A stretch of DNA of 64,000 nt from Fontibacterium meridianamericanum (GTDB taxonomy: Bacteria; Pseudomonadota; Alphaproteobacteria; Pelagibacterales; Pelagibacteraceae). How positions within the stretch are numbered: position 1 is the first letter of the stretch; each line of letters begins with the position of its first letter. Made by a program: the position numbers and the translations under genes. Below the pieces are notes generated by a model. The model made no database searches. It had not been told where the DNA came from and saw only the letters and a program-made list of their open reading frames with translations. Positions 43,260 through 51,708 of this stretch are shown here, in pieces. The DNA lies in assembly GCA_965235635.1 (NCBI GenBank), contig CBDDYR010000002.1, positions 62,001-126,000 of the forward strand. The letters are read 5' to 3'.

Positions 43260-44747
43260 CTAAATATATTTTTTTGCTAACCAATCTAACGCTTTGGGTA
43301 AATTTTTAATTATATCCTCTGCTATCAATCCTTTTTTTATCATTCTGGCAGCATAAGAATGCAACCATACACCAGCGCAGGCCCCATTAAATGCTGACAT
43401 TTTGTTTTTTCCAATAAGACTTGCAATTATTCCACTCAAAACATCCCCTGAACCAATTACAGCAAGTTCTTCAGTGGAAATTGTATTAATACATACCTTT
43501 CCATCGGGAGATGCTATAATTGTATCAGGTCCTTTAAAAACTAAAATACAGTTTGCTTTTTTTGCAGCTTTAACTGATTTTTCAATTTTATTTTTAATAT
43601 TTTTAAGACCTGGAAAAATTCTATTAAATTCTCCTTCATGAGGAGTAATAATTTTATTCTTATCTAAGATGGAAAATAATTCTTTTGGATTTTTAGTAAA
43701 TGAGGTTATTGCATCCGCATCTATAACTACGCAATGAACAGATTTAGATATCAACTTAACATTTTCTATTGTTTTTTGATTTACTCCAGCACCTGGACCT
43801 ATAAGAAAAGAAGTAATTAAAGATTTGTTTAGAAAATTTTTTAGTTCTTTTATTGTGTTAATTTCAAGTTTTAATAATGAAAAAAACTTTTGATTATATT
43901 TATCTATAGTGTCTTTATTTGCAACTACCGTTACCGACCCGGCGCCACAACGAATAGCCGCATTTGAAGATAACAATGATGCGCCAATATGATTTTTTAA
44001 TGACCCATAAATATAAACTCTACCTCTAGAATACTTATGTGAATTATATTTTTTCCAAGGAAACTTTTTATTAATCCATAAATTTGGATTATTTTCTCTT
44101 ATTTTATTATCTACAAGTTTGTTTAAAGACTTTCTAATTCCAATATCTAAAATCTTTGTTTTCCCTGAAAAATAAACTCCAGGAAAAAGCACATGTCCTA
44201 TTTTTTTGCAATGAAGAGCTAATGTTACATTGGCTTTTATTGCCTCTCCCATCACATTTCCATTATCACTGTTAATTCCTGTTGGTATATCTATTGAAAA
44301 AGTAAATGCCTTCTTCTTATTTATAACTTTAATTACATTTTTAATTCTAGCGCTTAAATTTTTATTTAAACCAGTGCCAAAAATACAATCAACAATAATT
44401 GGCTTTGTTTTTTTCTTAAGCTCTTTATGTAAATTATTTAAATTAAAAACTTCACCTTCAAGTTTTTTAAAAGCTTTATGATTATCATTTTTTTTATTTT
44501 TTAATGGAAGTATTAAAAAAGTTTTAACTTTATAACCTTTGTTAAAAAGATAATTGCTAATTATAAAGCCATCGCCACCATTATTTCCTGGACCGCAAAT
44601 AACCAGAACATCATTATTTTTTGAAATATTTTCTGATATATACTCTGCGCACTTTTCTCCTGCTGATTGCATTAAAGAAAAAGAATTTTTTCTTAATTTA
44701 AATTCTTTTTGTTCTATAGCTTTGATTTCCGATGAATTTAAAATCAT
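43260..44747 (-). CDS. nnr: Bifunctional NAD(P)H-hydrate epimerase / ADP-dependent NAD(P)H-hydrate dehydratase
   Basis: Repairs NAD(P)HX, the hydrated, damaged form of NAD(P)H. The N-terminal epimerase (YjeF_N, about residues 1-215) has CGPGNNGGDGFIISNYL near 51-67 and DIPTGINSDNG. The C-terminal dehydratase (YjeF-C/carbohydrate-kinase-like fold) has GAGSVTVVA, IGPGAG, DADAI, ITPHEGEF and the active-site ELAVIGSGDVLSGIIASL near 432-449. Length 495, like the fused E. coli enzyme. Confidence 0.95.
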   Translation of the reverse strand: MILNSSEIKAIEQKEFKLRKNSFSLMQSAGEKCAEYISENISKNNDVLVICGPGNNGGDGFIISNYLFNKGYKVKTFLILPLKNKKNDNHKAFKKLEGEVFNLNNLHKELKKKTKPIIVDCIFGTGLNKNLSARIKNVIKVINKKKAFTFSIDIPTGINSDNGNVMGEAIKANVTLALHCKKIGHVLFPGVYFSGKTKILDIGIRKSLNKLVDNKIRENNPNLWINKKFPWKKYNSHKYSRGRVYIYGSLKNHIGASLLSSNAAIRCGAGSVTVVANKDTIDKYNQKFFSLLKLEINTIKELKNFLNKSLITSFLIGPGAGVNQKTIENVKLISKSVHCVVIDADAITSFTKNPKELFSILDKNKIITPHEGEFNRIFPGLKNIKNKIEKSVKAAKKANCILVFKGPDTIIASPDGKVCINTISTEELAVIGSGDVLSGIIASLIGKNKMSAFNGACAGVWLHSYAARMIKKGLIAEDIIKNLPKALDWLAKKYI

Positions 44748-44832
44748 TTTTAAAAAAACAATCTACAGTTTAATTTTTACTAACACTATTATGCATACCT
44801 GACATAACTAAAAAACAATGGAATTTATTGCT

Positions 44833-44838
44833 TATAAT
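44833..44838 (+). promoter_or_regulatory. Possible -10 element of the glnA promoter
   Basis: A perfect TATAAT lies 61 bases before the glnA ATG, in the 151-base gap after the divergent nnr gene. No convincing -35 is found 16-18 bases upstream (only A-rich DNA), which may fit an activator-dependent promoter. Just before glnA, AAGGGAGA (44886-44893) is one of the clearest ribosome-binding sites in the window. Confidence 0.35.
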
Positions 44839-44898
44839 AATAGTACATCTACAATAAAAAATTAAAACAAGATTAATAATCAATAAAGGGAGAAATTA

Positions 44899-46308
44899 AT
44901 GAGTGCTGCATCAGACATACTAAAATTAATTAAAGAAAAAGAAATTGAATTTGTAGATTTAAGATTTACTGATCCTAGAGGAAAACTTCAGCATATGACT
45001 CAAGATTTGACGACTATTGATGAAGGTTTCTTAAATGATGGAACCTTTTTTGACGGATCATCTATTGCTGGATGGAAAGCAATTAATGAGTCTGACATGA
45101 TTTTAAAACCAGACTTATCTAGAACATTTGTTGATCCTTTCACCTCTCACAATACTCTAGTTATATTTTGTGATGTTATGGATCCTATAAAAAAAGATTT
45201 CTATGAGAGAGATCCTAGATCTATTGCAAAAAAAGCAGAAGCGTATTTAAAAACTACAGGTATTGGAGATACTATTTATTTTGGACCTGAGCCAGAATTT
45301 TTTATATTTGATGATGTTAAGATTTCTAACACTATGCAAAAAGTATCTTTTCAAGTTGATAGTAATGAAGGTCCATATAATGGTGATAAAGAATATCCAA
45401 ATGGAAACATGGGTCATAGACCTGTTGTTAAAGGTGGCTATTTTCCAGTTCCTCCTGTCGATAGTTGCCAGGATTTAAGAGCAGAAGCTTTAAAAGCAAT
45501 GAAAGATATGGGTGTTAAAGTTGAGAAACATCATCATGAAGTTGCTCCATCTCAGCATGAGTTAGGTACAATGTTTGATACAATGGTACGTAACGCTGAC
45601 AACATGCAAATTTATAAATATGCAGTTCAAATGGTTGCGCACTCTTTTGGAAAAACTGCAACATTTATGGCAAAACCGATTAAAGGAGATAATGGATCAG
45701 GTATGCATTGTCACCAATCTATTTGGAAAGCTGGCAAGCCACTTTTCGCTGGCGATAAGTATGCAGGTCTTTCTCAAGAGTGTCTTTATTACATTGGTGG
45801 AATTATTAAGCATGCAAAGGCTTTAAATGCTTTTACTAACTCTACTACTAACAGTTACAAAAGATTAATTCCTGGATTTGAAGCTCCAGTTATTCTTGCT
45901 TACTCTGCAAGAAATAGATCTGCAAGTTGCAGAATACCATTTAGCTCAAGTCCGAAAGGAAAAAGAGTTGAAGTTAGATTTCCAGATGCTGCTGGTAATC
46001 CATACTTAACTTTTGCTTCTATGTTAATGGCTGGTATTGATGGAATTAAAAATAAAATTGATCCAGGAAAACCATTTGATAAAGATTTATATTCTTTATC
46101 AGCTGAAGAACTTAAAGGAGTTCCACAAGTTTGTGGTTCTTTAAGAGAGGCGTTAGAAAACTTAGATAAAGACAGAGGCTTTTTAACTTCAGGCGGAGTA
46201 TTCACTGATGATCAAATTGATGCTTACATCGAGTTAAAAATGACAGAAGTGTATAATATGGAACACACTCCTCATCCAGTTGAATACCAAATGTATTACA
46301 GCTGTTAA
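44899..46308 (+). CDS. glnA: Glutamine synthetase, type I
   Basis: ATP-dependent assimilation of ammonium into glutamine. Beta-grasp N-terminus with DPRGKLQHMT and FFDGSSIAGW; catalytic blocks GPEPEFFIFD, EVAPSQHELGTMFDTM, GDNGSGMHCHQS, IPGFEAPVILAYSARNRSAS and RVEVRFPDAAGNPYL. The adenylylation tyrosine is conserved as Tyr398 in KDLYSL, so regulation by GlnE is possible. Length 469. It is monocistronic: its own upstream region, a strong Shine-Dalgarno site and a clear terminator 23 bases after the stop. No glnB follows. Confidence 0.98.
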   Translation: MSAASDILKLIKEKEIEFVDLRFTDPRGKLQHMTQDLTTIDEGFLNDGTFFDGSSIAGWKAINESDMILKPDLSRTFVDPFTSHNTLVIFCDVMDPIKKDFYERDPRSIAKKAEAYLKTTGIGDTIYFGPEPEFFIFDDVKISNTMQKVSFQVDSNEGPYNGDKEYPNGNMGHRPVVKGGYFPVPPVDSCQDLRAEALKAMKDMGVKVEKHHHEVAPSQHELGTMFDTMVRNADNMQIYKYAVQMVAHSFGKTATFMAKPIKGDNGSGMHCHQSIWKAGKPLFAGDKYAGLSQECLYYIGGIIKHAKALNAFTNSTTNSYKRLIPGFEAPVILAYSARNRSASCRIPFSSSPKGKRVEVRFPDAAGNPYLTFASMLMAGIDGIKNKIDPGKPFDKDLYSLSAEELKGVPQVCGSLREALENLDKDRGFLTSGGVFTDDQIDAYIELKMTEVYNMEHTPHPVEYQMYYSC

Positions 46309-46330
46309 TTACAATATCATAAAATTTAAA

Positions 46331-46367
46331 AAAACCCCGTATCTAAAAAAATACGGGGTTTTTTTTT
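46331..46367 (+). terminator. Intrinsic terminator of glnA
   Basis: AACCCCGTAT (46333-46342) pairs perfectly with ATACGGGGTT (46351-46360) around an A-rich loop, followed by a run of nine T (46359-46367). This is the only GC-rich stem with a T-run in the window, and it isolates glnA from parE. Confidence 0.95.
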
Positions 46368-46417
46368 ACCTAAAATAAAATTTACGTCTGTATTTTTTTA
46401 TAAATTAATCTAATGCT

Positions 46418-48361
46418 TTGAGTGTGGTAAAAAATAATAATTATTCAGCTAAAGATATAGAAATTCTTGAGGGTCTGGAGCCTGTTAGAAAAAGACCCGG
46501 AATGTACATTGGTGGTACAGACGAAACTGCATTTCATCACCTCGCAACTGAGATTATTGATAACTCAATGGATGAGGTTACGGCCGGTCATGCAAAAAAT
46601 ATTTATGTAAAATTAAATAAAGATAAATCATTAACAGTGACTGATGATGGAAGAGGCATCCCATTAGATAAGCATCCCAAGAAAAATAAAACCGCACTTG
46701 AAATAGTAATGACTACATTACATTCAGGTGGAAAATTTAAAGAAGGAACTTATTCTACTTCAGCTGGATTGCATGGAGTAGGACTTTCAGTTGTGAATGC
46801 TTTGTCGGAAAAATTAAAGATAGAAGTATTTAAAAATTCTATTACTTTCGAACAAAACTATTCAAAAGGAAAACCTTTAAATAAACTTACAAAAAAAGGA
46901 AAATCCAAGATTAAAAATGGGACTCAGGTTACATTTGTTCCTGACAAAGAAATCTTCGGAAAAGATCTAAATTTTATACCAAATAAATTATATAATCTTT
47001 GTAAAAGTAAGGCTTATTTAGTCAAAGGGATCACAATACATTGGGAGTGCGACAGATCTTTAATTAATAGAAAGGATGACACTCCTAATAGTGCAAAACT
47101 TTTTTTTCCAGAAGGCATTGTTGAGTATCTAGATAGTGAAACAAAAAATTTTACTAAAATAAACGATAAAACTTGTCATCATAAAAATAATTTTGATGAC
47201 GATAAAGGAAAATTTGAATTTGCTATTCAATGGCATAATGAAATTTCTGAATTTAAAATTTCATTTTGTAACTCTGTGCTAACTACTAATGGTGGAACTC
47301 ACGAACAAGGTTTTAGATCTGGTGTTGCAAAATCTATAAGAAAAATTGCAAAATTTAAAAATAACAAACTAGTAGCAAGCGCAAGCGTTGATGAAATATT
47401 ATCTAATGCTAGTTATATTTTATCTATTTTTATTAATAATCCAGAATTTGAAGGGCAAACTAAATCTAGATTATCTTCCGCTTATATTCAAAAATATTGT
47501 GATGTCTCAATAGCCAAATCTGTTGAGGATTGGTTTAATCAACATCCAAAAGCATCAAATTCTATTCTTAATTTTATTGAAGGTAAAATAAGAGAAAAAA
47601 ATCTTCTAGATCAAAATCTTGATGTTGGAAGACAAAGCGCAACAAGAAAAATACGTCTGCCTGGAAAACTTGCTGACTGCACCAGTTCAAAAGTTGAGGG
47701 TACTGAATTATTTATAGTCGAAGGAGATTCTGCTGGAGGATCTGCAAAGCAAGCCAGGGATCGAAATTTTCAAGCCATCCTTCCATTAAGAGGCAAAATA
47801 TTAAATGTTAAAAATTCTAATACTGCAAAAATATTAGCTAATACAGAAATATCAAATTTACTTCAAGCGCTAGGCTGTCAAAGAAGAGAAAAGTACATTG
47901 ATAAAGATTTAAGATATGAAAAAGTAATTATTATGACTGACGCAGATGTTGATGGTGATCATATAGCAAGCTTACTTTTAACTTTTTTTTTCTGTGAGAT
48001 GCCAAATTTAATTAAAAATGGACATTTATATCTTGCGGTTCCCCCACTTTATAAACTTACGATATCTAACCAAATTTATTATGTTCGAAACGATATTGAA
48101 AAAGATAAATTATTAAAGAATCTAAAAAAAGGATCTAAAATCGAAGTAAGTCGATTTAAAGGATTGGGTGAAATGATGGCTCAACAATTAAAAGAAACAA
48201 CAATGGATATTAAAACTAGATCTTTAATAAGAGTAACAATTCCAAATAGCGATTATAAAAAAACAAACAAATTAATTTCAAATATTATGGGAAAAAATGC
48301 TGATTTAAGACTAAAATTTATAGAAGAAAACGCGCCAAAAGTTAAAAATATAGACTTATAA
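46418..48361 (+). CDS. parE: DNA topoisomerase IV subunit B
   Basis: ATPase subunit that drives decatenation of daughter chromosomes. GHKL ATPase domain: LEGLEPVRKRPGMYIGG near residues 15-31, EIIDNSMDE, TVTDDGRGIP, GLHGVGLSVVNALS. Transducer, then TOPRIM with VEGDSAGGSAKQARDRNFQ and TDADVDGDHI. Length about 647, shorter than GyrB, and LEGLEPVRKRP with the QARDR version fits ParE rather than GyrB. No ATG fits the start: the likely start is TTG at 46418 or GTG at 46424, with no clear Shine-Dalgarno site. Confidence 0.92.
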   Translation: MSVVKNNNYSAKDIEILEGLEPVRKRPGMYIGGTDETAFHHLATEIIDNSMDEVTAGHAKNIYVKLNKDKSLTVTDDGRGIPLDKHPKKNKTALEIVMTTLHSGGKFKEGTYSTSAGLHGVGLSVVNALSEKLKIEVFKNSITFEQNYSKGKPLNKLTKKGKSKIKNGTQVTFVPDKEIFGKDLNFIPNKLYNLCKSKAYLVKGITIHWECDRSLINRKDDTPNSAKLFFPEGIVEYLDSETKNFTKINDKTCHHKNNFDDDKGKFEFAIQWHNEISEFKISFCNSVLTTNGGTHEQGFRSGVAKSIRKIAKFKNNKLVASASVDEILSNASYILSIFINNPEFEGQTKSRLSSAYIQKYCDVSIAKSVEDWFNQHPKASNSILNFIEGKIREKNLLDQNLDVGRQSATRKIRLPGKLADCTSSKVEGTELFIVEGDSAGGSAKQARDRNFQAILPLRGKILNVKNSNTAKILANTEISNLLQALGCQRREKYIDKDLRYEKVIIMTDADVDGDHIASLLLTFFFCEMPNLIKNGHLYLAVPPLYKLTISNQIYYVRNDIEKDKLLKNLKKGSKIEVSRFKGLGEMMAQQLKETTMDIKTRSLIRVTIPNSDYKKTNKLISNIMGKNADLRLKFIEENAPKVKNIDL

Positions 48362-48363
48362 TA

Positions 48364-48729
48364 TTATTTATAGAAATTTATTTTTCTAATATCGCCACAA
48401 TTAATTCCATTAAATTTAACTGTAGAATTTACAACTTCATTAGGTTTTGATCTTTTTTCAACAACAAAAGCTTCATATTTTTTATCTGCAAAAGAATAGG
48501 CCTCTATTGATAATGAATTTCTTTTTTCTTCTTTAGAAATGTTTTTAATTTCTAAAGACATCTGACAAAAGTCATTATTTTGTGTTGCTAATGTTGATAA
48601 TGAATATGTAATATCAAATTCATTCTCGATTATAACATTTATTGGTTTGACGGGATCTTTGCTAATAAACGGAACTTTTACATCTTTAGAACAAGATACT
48701 AATAACAAAAGAATAAATAATATTCTCAT
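48364..48729 (-). CDS. Putative small lipoprotein of unknown function
   Basis: A 121-residue protein with a short signal peptide MRILFILLLLVSC; L10-V11-S12-C13 is a lipobox, so the mature protein probably begins at Cys13 and is lipid-anchored. The rest is mostly beta-prone (VIIENEFDITYSLS, CQMSLEIKN, EAYSFADKKYEAFVVE) with two further cysteines that could pair. I recognise no family. It lies between convergent parE, two bases away, and tRNA-Leu. Confidence 0.7.
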   Translation of the reverse strand: MRILFILLLLVSCSKDVKVPFISKDPVKPINVIIENEFDITYSLSTLATQNNDFCQMSLEIKNISKEEKRNSLSIEAYSFADKKYEAFVVEKRSKPNEVVNSTVKFNGINCGDIRKINFYK

Positions 48730-48734
48730 AATTG

Positions 48735-48821
48735 TGGTGCCCTCGGCCGGACTTGAACCGGCACTCCCAAAAAGGGCAAGGATTTTAAGTCCTTTGTGTC
48801 TACCAATTCCACCACGAGGGC
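48735..48821 (-). tRNA. tRNA-Leu (TAA)
   Basis: Minus strand class II tRNA: acceptor GCCCTCG/CGAGGGC, anticodon stem AAGGA/TCCTT with loop CTTAAAA giving TAA, long variable arm, T loop TTCAAGT, encoded CCA. A good promoter lies just upstream. Confidence 0.98.
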
Positions 48822-48836
48822 TTTAGTGTTGTAATG

Positions 48837-48865
48837 CTTATAATGAAATTACATCGGCTTGTTAA
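48837..48865 (-). promoter_or_regulatory. Sigma70-type promoter for tRNA-Leu(TAA)
   Basis: Minus strand: -35 TTAACA (48865-48860), exactly 17 bases, -10 TATAAG (48842-48837); each differs from consensus at one position. Predicted start about 48830, roughly ten bases before the tRNA 5' end. It lies between the stop of the uracil-DNA glycosylase gene and the tRNA. Confidence 0.6.
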
Positions 48866-48880
48866 GTAAAAATAAATAAC

Positions 48881-49441
48881 TTAACTACTTAATTTTCTTT
48901 TAAACTCAAGCAAATCATCTGATGTAGTTTTTTTTTTAGCTGGCTGTCTTAATAAAAATGCTGGATGAAAAGTAGTTAAAATATCAAAATAACAATTACT
49001 AATTTTTATAACTTTCCATTTACCTCTTATTTCGCTCAATGGACCAACATGATTTAAAACTGCTGTAGCTGCAGTTGCTCCAAGCAATAAAATGCATTTA
49101 GGACTTATAATCCTGATATGTTTAAAAAGAAATTTTTTAAATTGATTTATTTCTTTTGGAGTAGGTTTTCTATTTTTATCAGGTCTATAATTTACTACGT
49201 TAGTGATATAAACATTAGATCTATCAAGATTAATGAATTCTAAAAGATTATCTAAAAGTTTTCCAGCTCTTCCAACAAAAGGTTTTTGCAATTTATCCTC
49301 TGTTCTTCCAGGCGCCTCACCTATTATCATTACTTTTGCATCTTTATTACCGTCTGAAAAAACTAAATTTTTTCCGTGAAAATTCTTCTTTAATTTAAGT
49401 ATTGAATTTTTTAATTTGGATAACTCATGATCTTTATCCAT
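48881..49441 (-). CDS. Uracil-DNA glycosylase, family 4-type, lacking Fe-S cysteines
   Basis: Removes uracil from DNA. The family-4 motif GEAPGRTEDKLQKPFVGRAG lies at residues 41-60 (GEAPG, PFVG, AGKLLD), ITNVVNYRPDKNRKPTPKE at 79-97, and the C-terminal motif TFHPAFLLR at 158-166. Typical family-4 enzymes bind a [4Fe-4S] cluster through four cysteines: a pair near the N-terminus, one before RPP and one after it. Here the equivalents are not cysteine (Tyr85 and Phe101 at the latter two), and the only cysteines are 116 and 150. Length 186. Starts at the stop of the CinA-domain gene (one-base overlap). Confidence 0.85.
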   Translation of the reverse strand: MDKDHELSKLKNSILKLKKNFHGKNLVFSDGNKDAKVMIIGEAPGRTEDKLQKPFVGRAGKLLDNLLEFINLDRSNVYITNVVNYRPDKNRKPTPKEINQFKKFLFKHIRIISPKCILLLGATAATAVLNHVGPLSEIRGKWKVIKISNCYFDILTTFHPAFLLRQPAKKKTTSDDLLEFKRKLSS

Positions 49442-50187
49442 TAGTATTTTTTAATTTTTTTTAAAATTTTCTCTAAAATAATTTTGCATTCTTGTATTCT
49501 TTTTTCAGAATATCCACGTATAACCAGAGCTACGCCTATTTTTCCTGATTGAAAAAAAGGATAACTACCAAGACTTAAATCTTTAAATCTCTTTTGCAAT
49601 TTTCCTAAATCTTTTCCTATCTTACTTTCAGGTAAAAGTGCCTGCACAGTAACACTGTGTACTTTTTCACCCCCAATTATTAATTGTTCCACAAAAAACA
49701 TCATTGATTGAAGAATTGTGGGAACCCCTGGTAACGTAAAAACATTTTTTATGTAGAAACCAGGCGCAGAGCTAGAAGGATTGTAAATTAATTTTGCTCC
49801 TCTGGGCATTTTTGCCATTTTTTTTCTAGCTTCATTAAAATAGGAATTTTTATAATGTTTTTTTAAAATTTGATAAGCTTCTTTGTTATATTCATATTTT
49901 TTTTTAAATGCTTTTGAAATTGCAAAAGCTGTAATGTCGTCATGTGTTGGTCCAATTCCACCTGTTGTAAATAAATAATCATATTTTTTTCTTAATAAAT
50001 TTACTGAAAAAACAATTGTATCAAGATCATCAGGAACAATCCTAACTTCTTTTAATTGAACTCCTCTTTCGTTAAGCCATTTGGCAAGAAATGAAGTATT
50101 GGTATCTTGAGTTCTGCCAGATAATATTTCATCCCCGATTATTAAAATAGCAGCGTAAATTCTTTTTTTTTTATTTCGTGAAAGCAT
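49441..50187 (-). CDS. CinA N-terminal (molybdopterin-binding-like) domain protein
   Basis: Stand-alone MoCF/CinA-N domain: ILIIGDEILSGRTQDTNTSF near residues 15-34, TTGGIGPTHDDITAFAISKAF near 74-94, and LPGVPTILQSM near 150-160. Length 248, without the C-terminal nicotinamide-nucleotide amidase domain (PncC) of full CinA. Related domains hydrolyse ADP-ribose or bind molybdopterin; which one applies is unknown. Coupled to the downstream uracil-DNA glycosylase by a one-base overlap, so a DNA-repair or nucleotide-salvage link is possible but unproven. Confidence 0.82.
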   Translation of the reverse strand: MLSRNKKKRIYAAILIIGDEILSGRTQDTNTSFLAKWLNERGVQLKEVRIVPDDLDTIVFSVNLLRKKYDYLFTTGGIGPTHDDITAFAISKAFKKKYEYNKEAYQILKKHYKNSYFNEARKKMAKMPRGAKLIYNPSSSAPGFYIKNVFTLPGVPTILQSMMFFVEQLIIGGEKVHSVTVQALLPESKIGKDLGKLQKRFKDLSLGSYPFFQSGKIGVALVIRGYSEKRIQECKIILEKILKKIKKY

Positions 50188-50209
50188 CTAAATGATATTA
50201 ATACTTTTA

Positions 50210-50905
50210 ATGAAATTTGACACTCCTCTAATTAAAACAAAATTTTTAAAAAGATACAAAAGATTCTTTGTAGATGTGTTATTAAATAAAGAAATTCTTA
50301 CAGCACACTGTCCAAATTCTGGATCTATGATGGGACTTCTTAACGAAGGTGAGTATGCATGGATTTCTGAGTCAAAAAATACAAAAAGAAAATTAAAATA
50401 TACTTTAGAAATTTTAGAACATAATAAACAAAAAGTTGGTGTTAATACTCAATTAACAAATAAGATTATAGAAGAAGCATTAATTAATAAAAAAATAAAA
50501 GAACTTAAAAAATTCAATCAGATCCAGAGAGAAGTAAAATTTAATGATAATACTAGATTTGATTTTTTAGTTGCTAATAAAAAGGAACAGGCTTTTATAG
50601 AAGTTAAAAATGTTACCTTAAAAAGAGAAAAAGATTTTGCAGAATTTCCTGATGCACCAACTGTAAGAGGGCAAAAGCATTTAATGGAGCTTATTAGAGC
50701 TAAAAAAAAAGATTACCATGCTTATTTGATATTTTTAATACAGAGAGAGGATTGTCAATTTTTTAAAATATCAAAAGATATTGATAAAAAGTACTATGAA
50801 AATTTTATGCAAGCTAAAAAAAAAGGTGTTAATTTTTTATGCTATTCAAGTACACTAACTGATAAAGAAATAGTTCTTAACAAAAAAATAGAGATTATAT
50901 TTTAA
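50210..50905 (+). CDS. sfsA: SfsA family protein (sugar fermentation stimulation homologue)
   Basis: N-terminal OB-like part with KTKFLKRYKRFFVDVLL and ITAHCPNSGSMMGLL-type block (seen as LTAHCPNSGSMMGL), and a C-terminal nuclease-like fold with FLVANKKEQAFIEVKNVTL, D/E/K residues of the PD-(D/E)XK kind, and FPDAPTVRGQKHLMEL. In E. coli it was linked to maltose metabolism; biochemical function is uncertain. I use the ATG at 50210 (MKFDTPLIKTKFL, 231 residues), because an upstream in-frame ATG at 50192 adds only MILILL, not found in the family. Stop shares a base with map. Confidence 0.9.
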   Translation: MKFDTPLIKTKFLKRYKRFFVDVLLNKEILTAHCPNSGSMMGLLNEGEYAWISESKNTKRKLKYTLEILEHNKQKVGVNTQLTNKIIEEALINKKIKELKKFNQIQREVKFNDNTRFDFLVANKKEQAFIEVKNVTLKREKDFAEFPDAPTVRGQKHLMELIRAKKKDYHAYLIFLIQREDCQFFKISKDIDKKYYENFMQAKKKGVNFLCYSSTLTDKEIVLNKKIEIIF

Positions 50906-51675
50906 TGAAAATAGAAAAAGAAGAATTGTCTTCGGTTAAAATATATAATGATATTGATTTTAAGGGTTTAAAAAAAGCTGGTGATCTTGCGGCAAGAACT
51001 TTGGAATATCTAGAAAAACTTATTAAGCCAGGAATTAAAACTGATTTTCTTGATCAAGCTGCTAATAAATATTTAAATGATCATGGCGCTTTTTCCGCTC
51101 CTTTATTTTATAGAGGTTATACAAAATCAATTTGCACCTCCATTAATCACGTTGTTTGTCATGGCATTCCTAGTGATAAAGTTTTAAATGAAGGAGATAT
51201 CGTTAATGTCGATATTACTGCAATATTAGATGGTTATTATGGAGATACTAGCAAAACTTTTTCTGTTGGAAATATTTCTGTAAAAGCAGAAAAACTTATT
51301 AAAGTGACTTACGAAAGCATGATGGCAGGCATTAAGATATTAAAACCAGGGATTACCTTAGGTGATATTGGATTTGCAATTCAATCTTATGCTGAGTCTA
51401 ATGGTTGTTCTGTAGTAAGAGACTTTTGTGGACACGGAATAGGAAAAACATTTCACGAGGAACCTAATATTTTACATTACGGAAAAAAAGGCGAAGGAAT
51501 GAAAATTAAAAAAGGGATGGTATTTACAATTGAACCAATGATTAATTTAGGTGAATATCATACCAAAGTATTACAGGATGGGTGGACTGCAGTTACAAAG
51601 GATAAATCTTTATCGGCACAATTTGAACACACAGTTGGTATAAGTGATAATGGATACGAAATTTTTACTTTATAA
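50905..51675 (+). CDS. map: Methionine aminopeptidase, type I
   Basis: Removes the initiator methionine from nascent proteins. Ligands of the two-metal site are all present: Asp103, Asp114, His177, Glu210 and Glu241, with His86 in CHGIP as the active-site histidine. GDTSKTF, CGHGIGKTFHEEP and FTIEPMINLG are the corresponding blocks. Length 256. Coupled to sfsA (one-base overlap); 33 bases before purB. Confidence 0.97.
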   Translation: MKIEKEELSSVKIYNDIDFKGLKKAGDLAARTLEYLEKLIKPGIKTDFLDQAANKYLNDHGAFSAPLFYRGYTKSICTSINHVVCHGIPSDKVLNEGDIVNVDITAILDGYYGDTSKTFSVGNISVKAEKLIKVTYESMMAGIKILKPGITLGDIGFAIQSYAESNGCSVVRDFCGHGIGKTFHEEPNILHYGKKGEGMKIKKGMVFTIEPMINLGEYHTKVLQDGWTAVTKDKSLSAQFEHTVGISDNGYEIFTL

Positions 51676-51708
51676 TAAAATAGTGTTAATCAATTATATC
51701 GTATCTAA

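Noticed and set aside
44816..44834. Possible sigma54 (RpoN) promoter before glnA: TGG...TGC
   Set aside because: The distance between the GG and GC doublets is two bases too short for the strict -24/-12 spacing, and the AC after TGG is missing.
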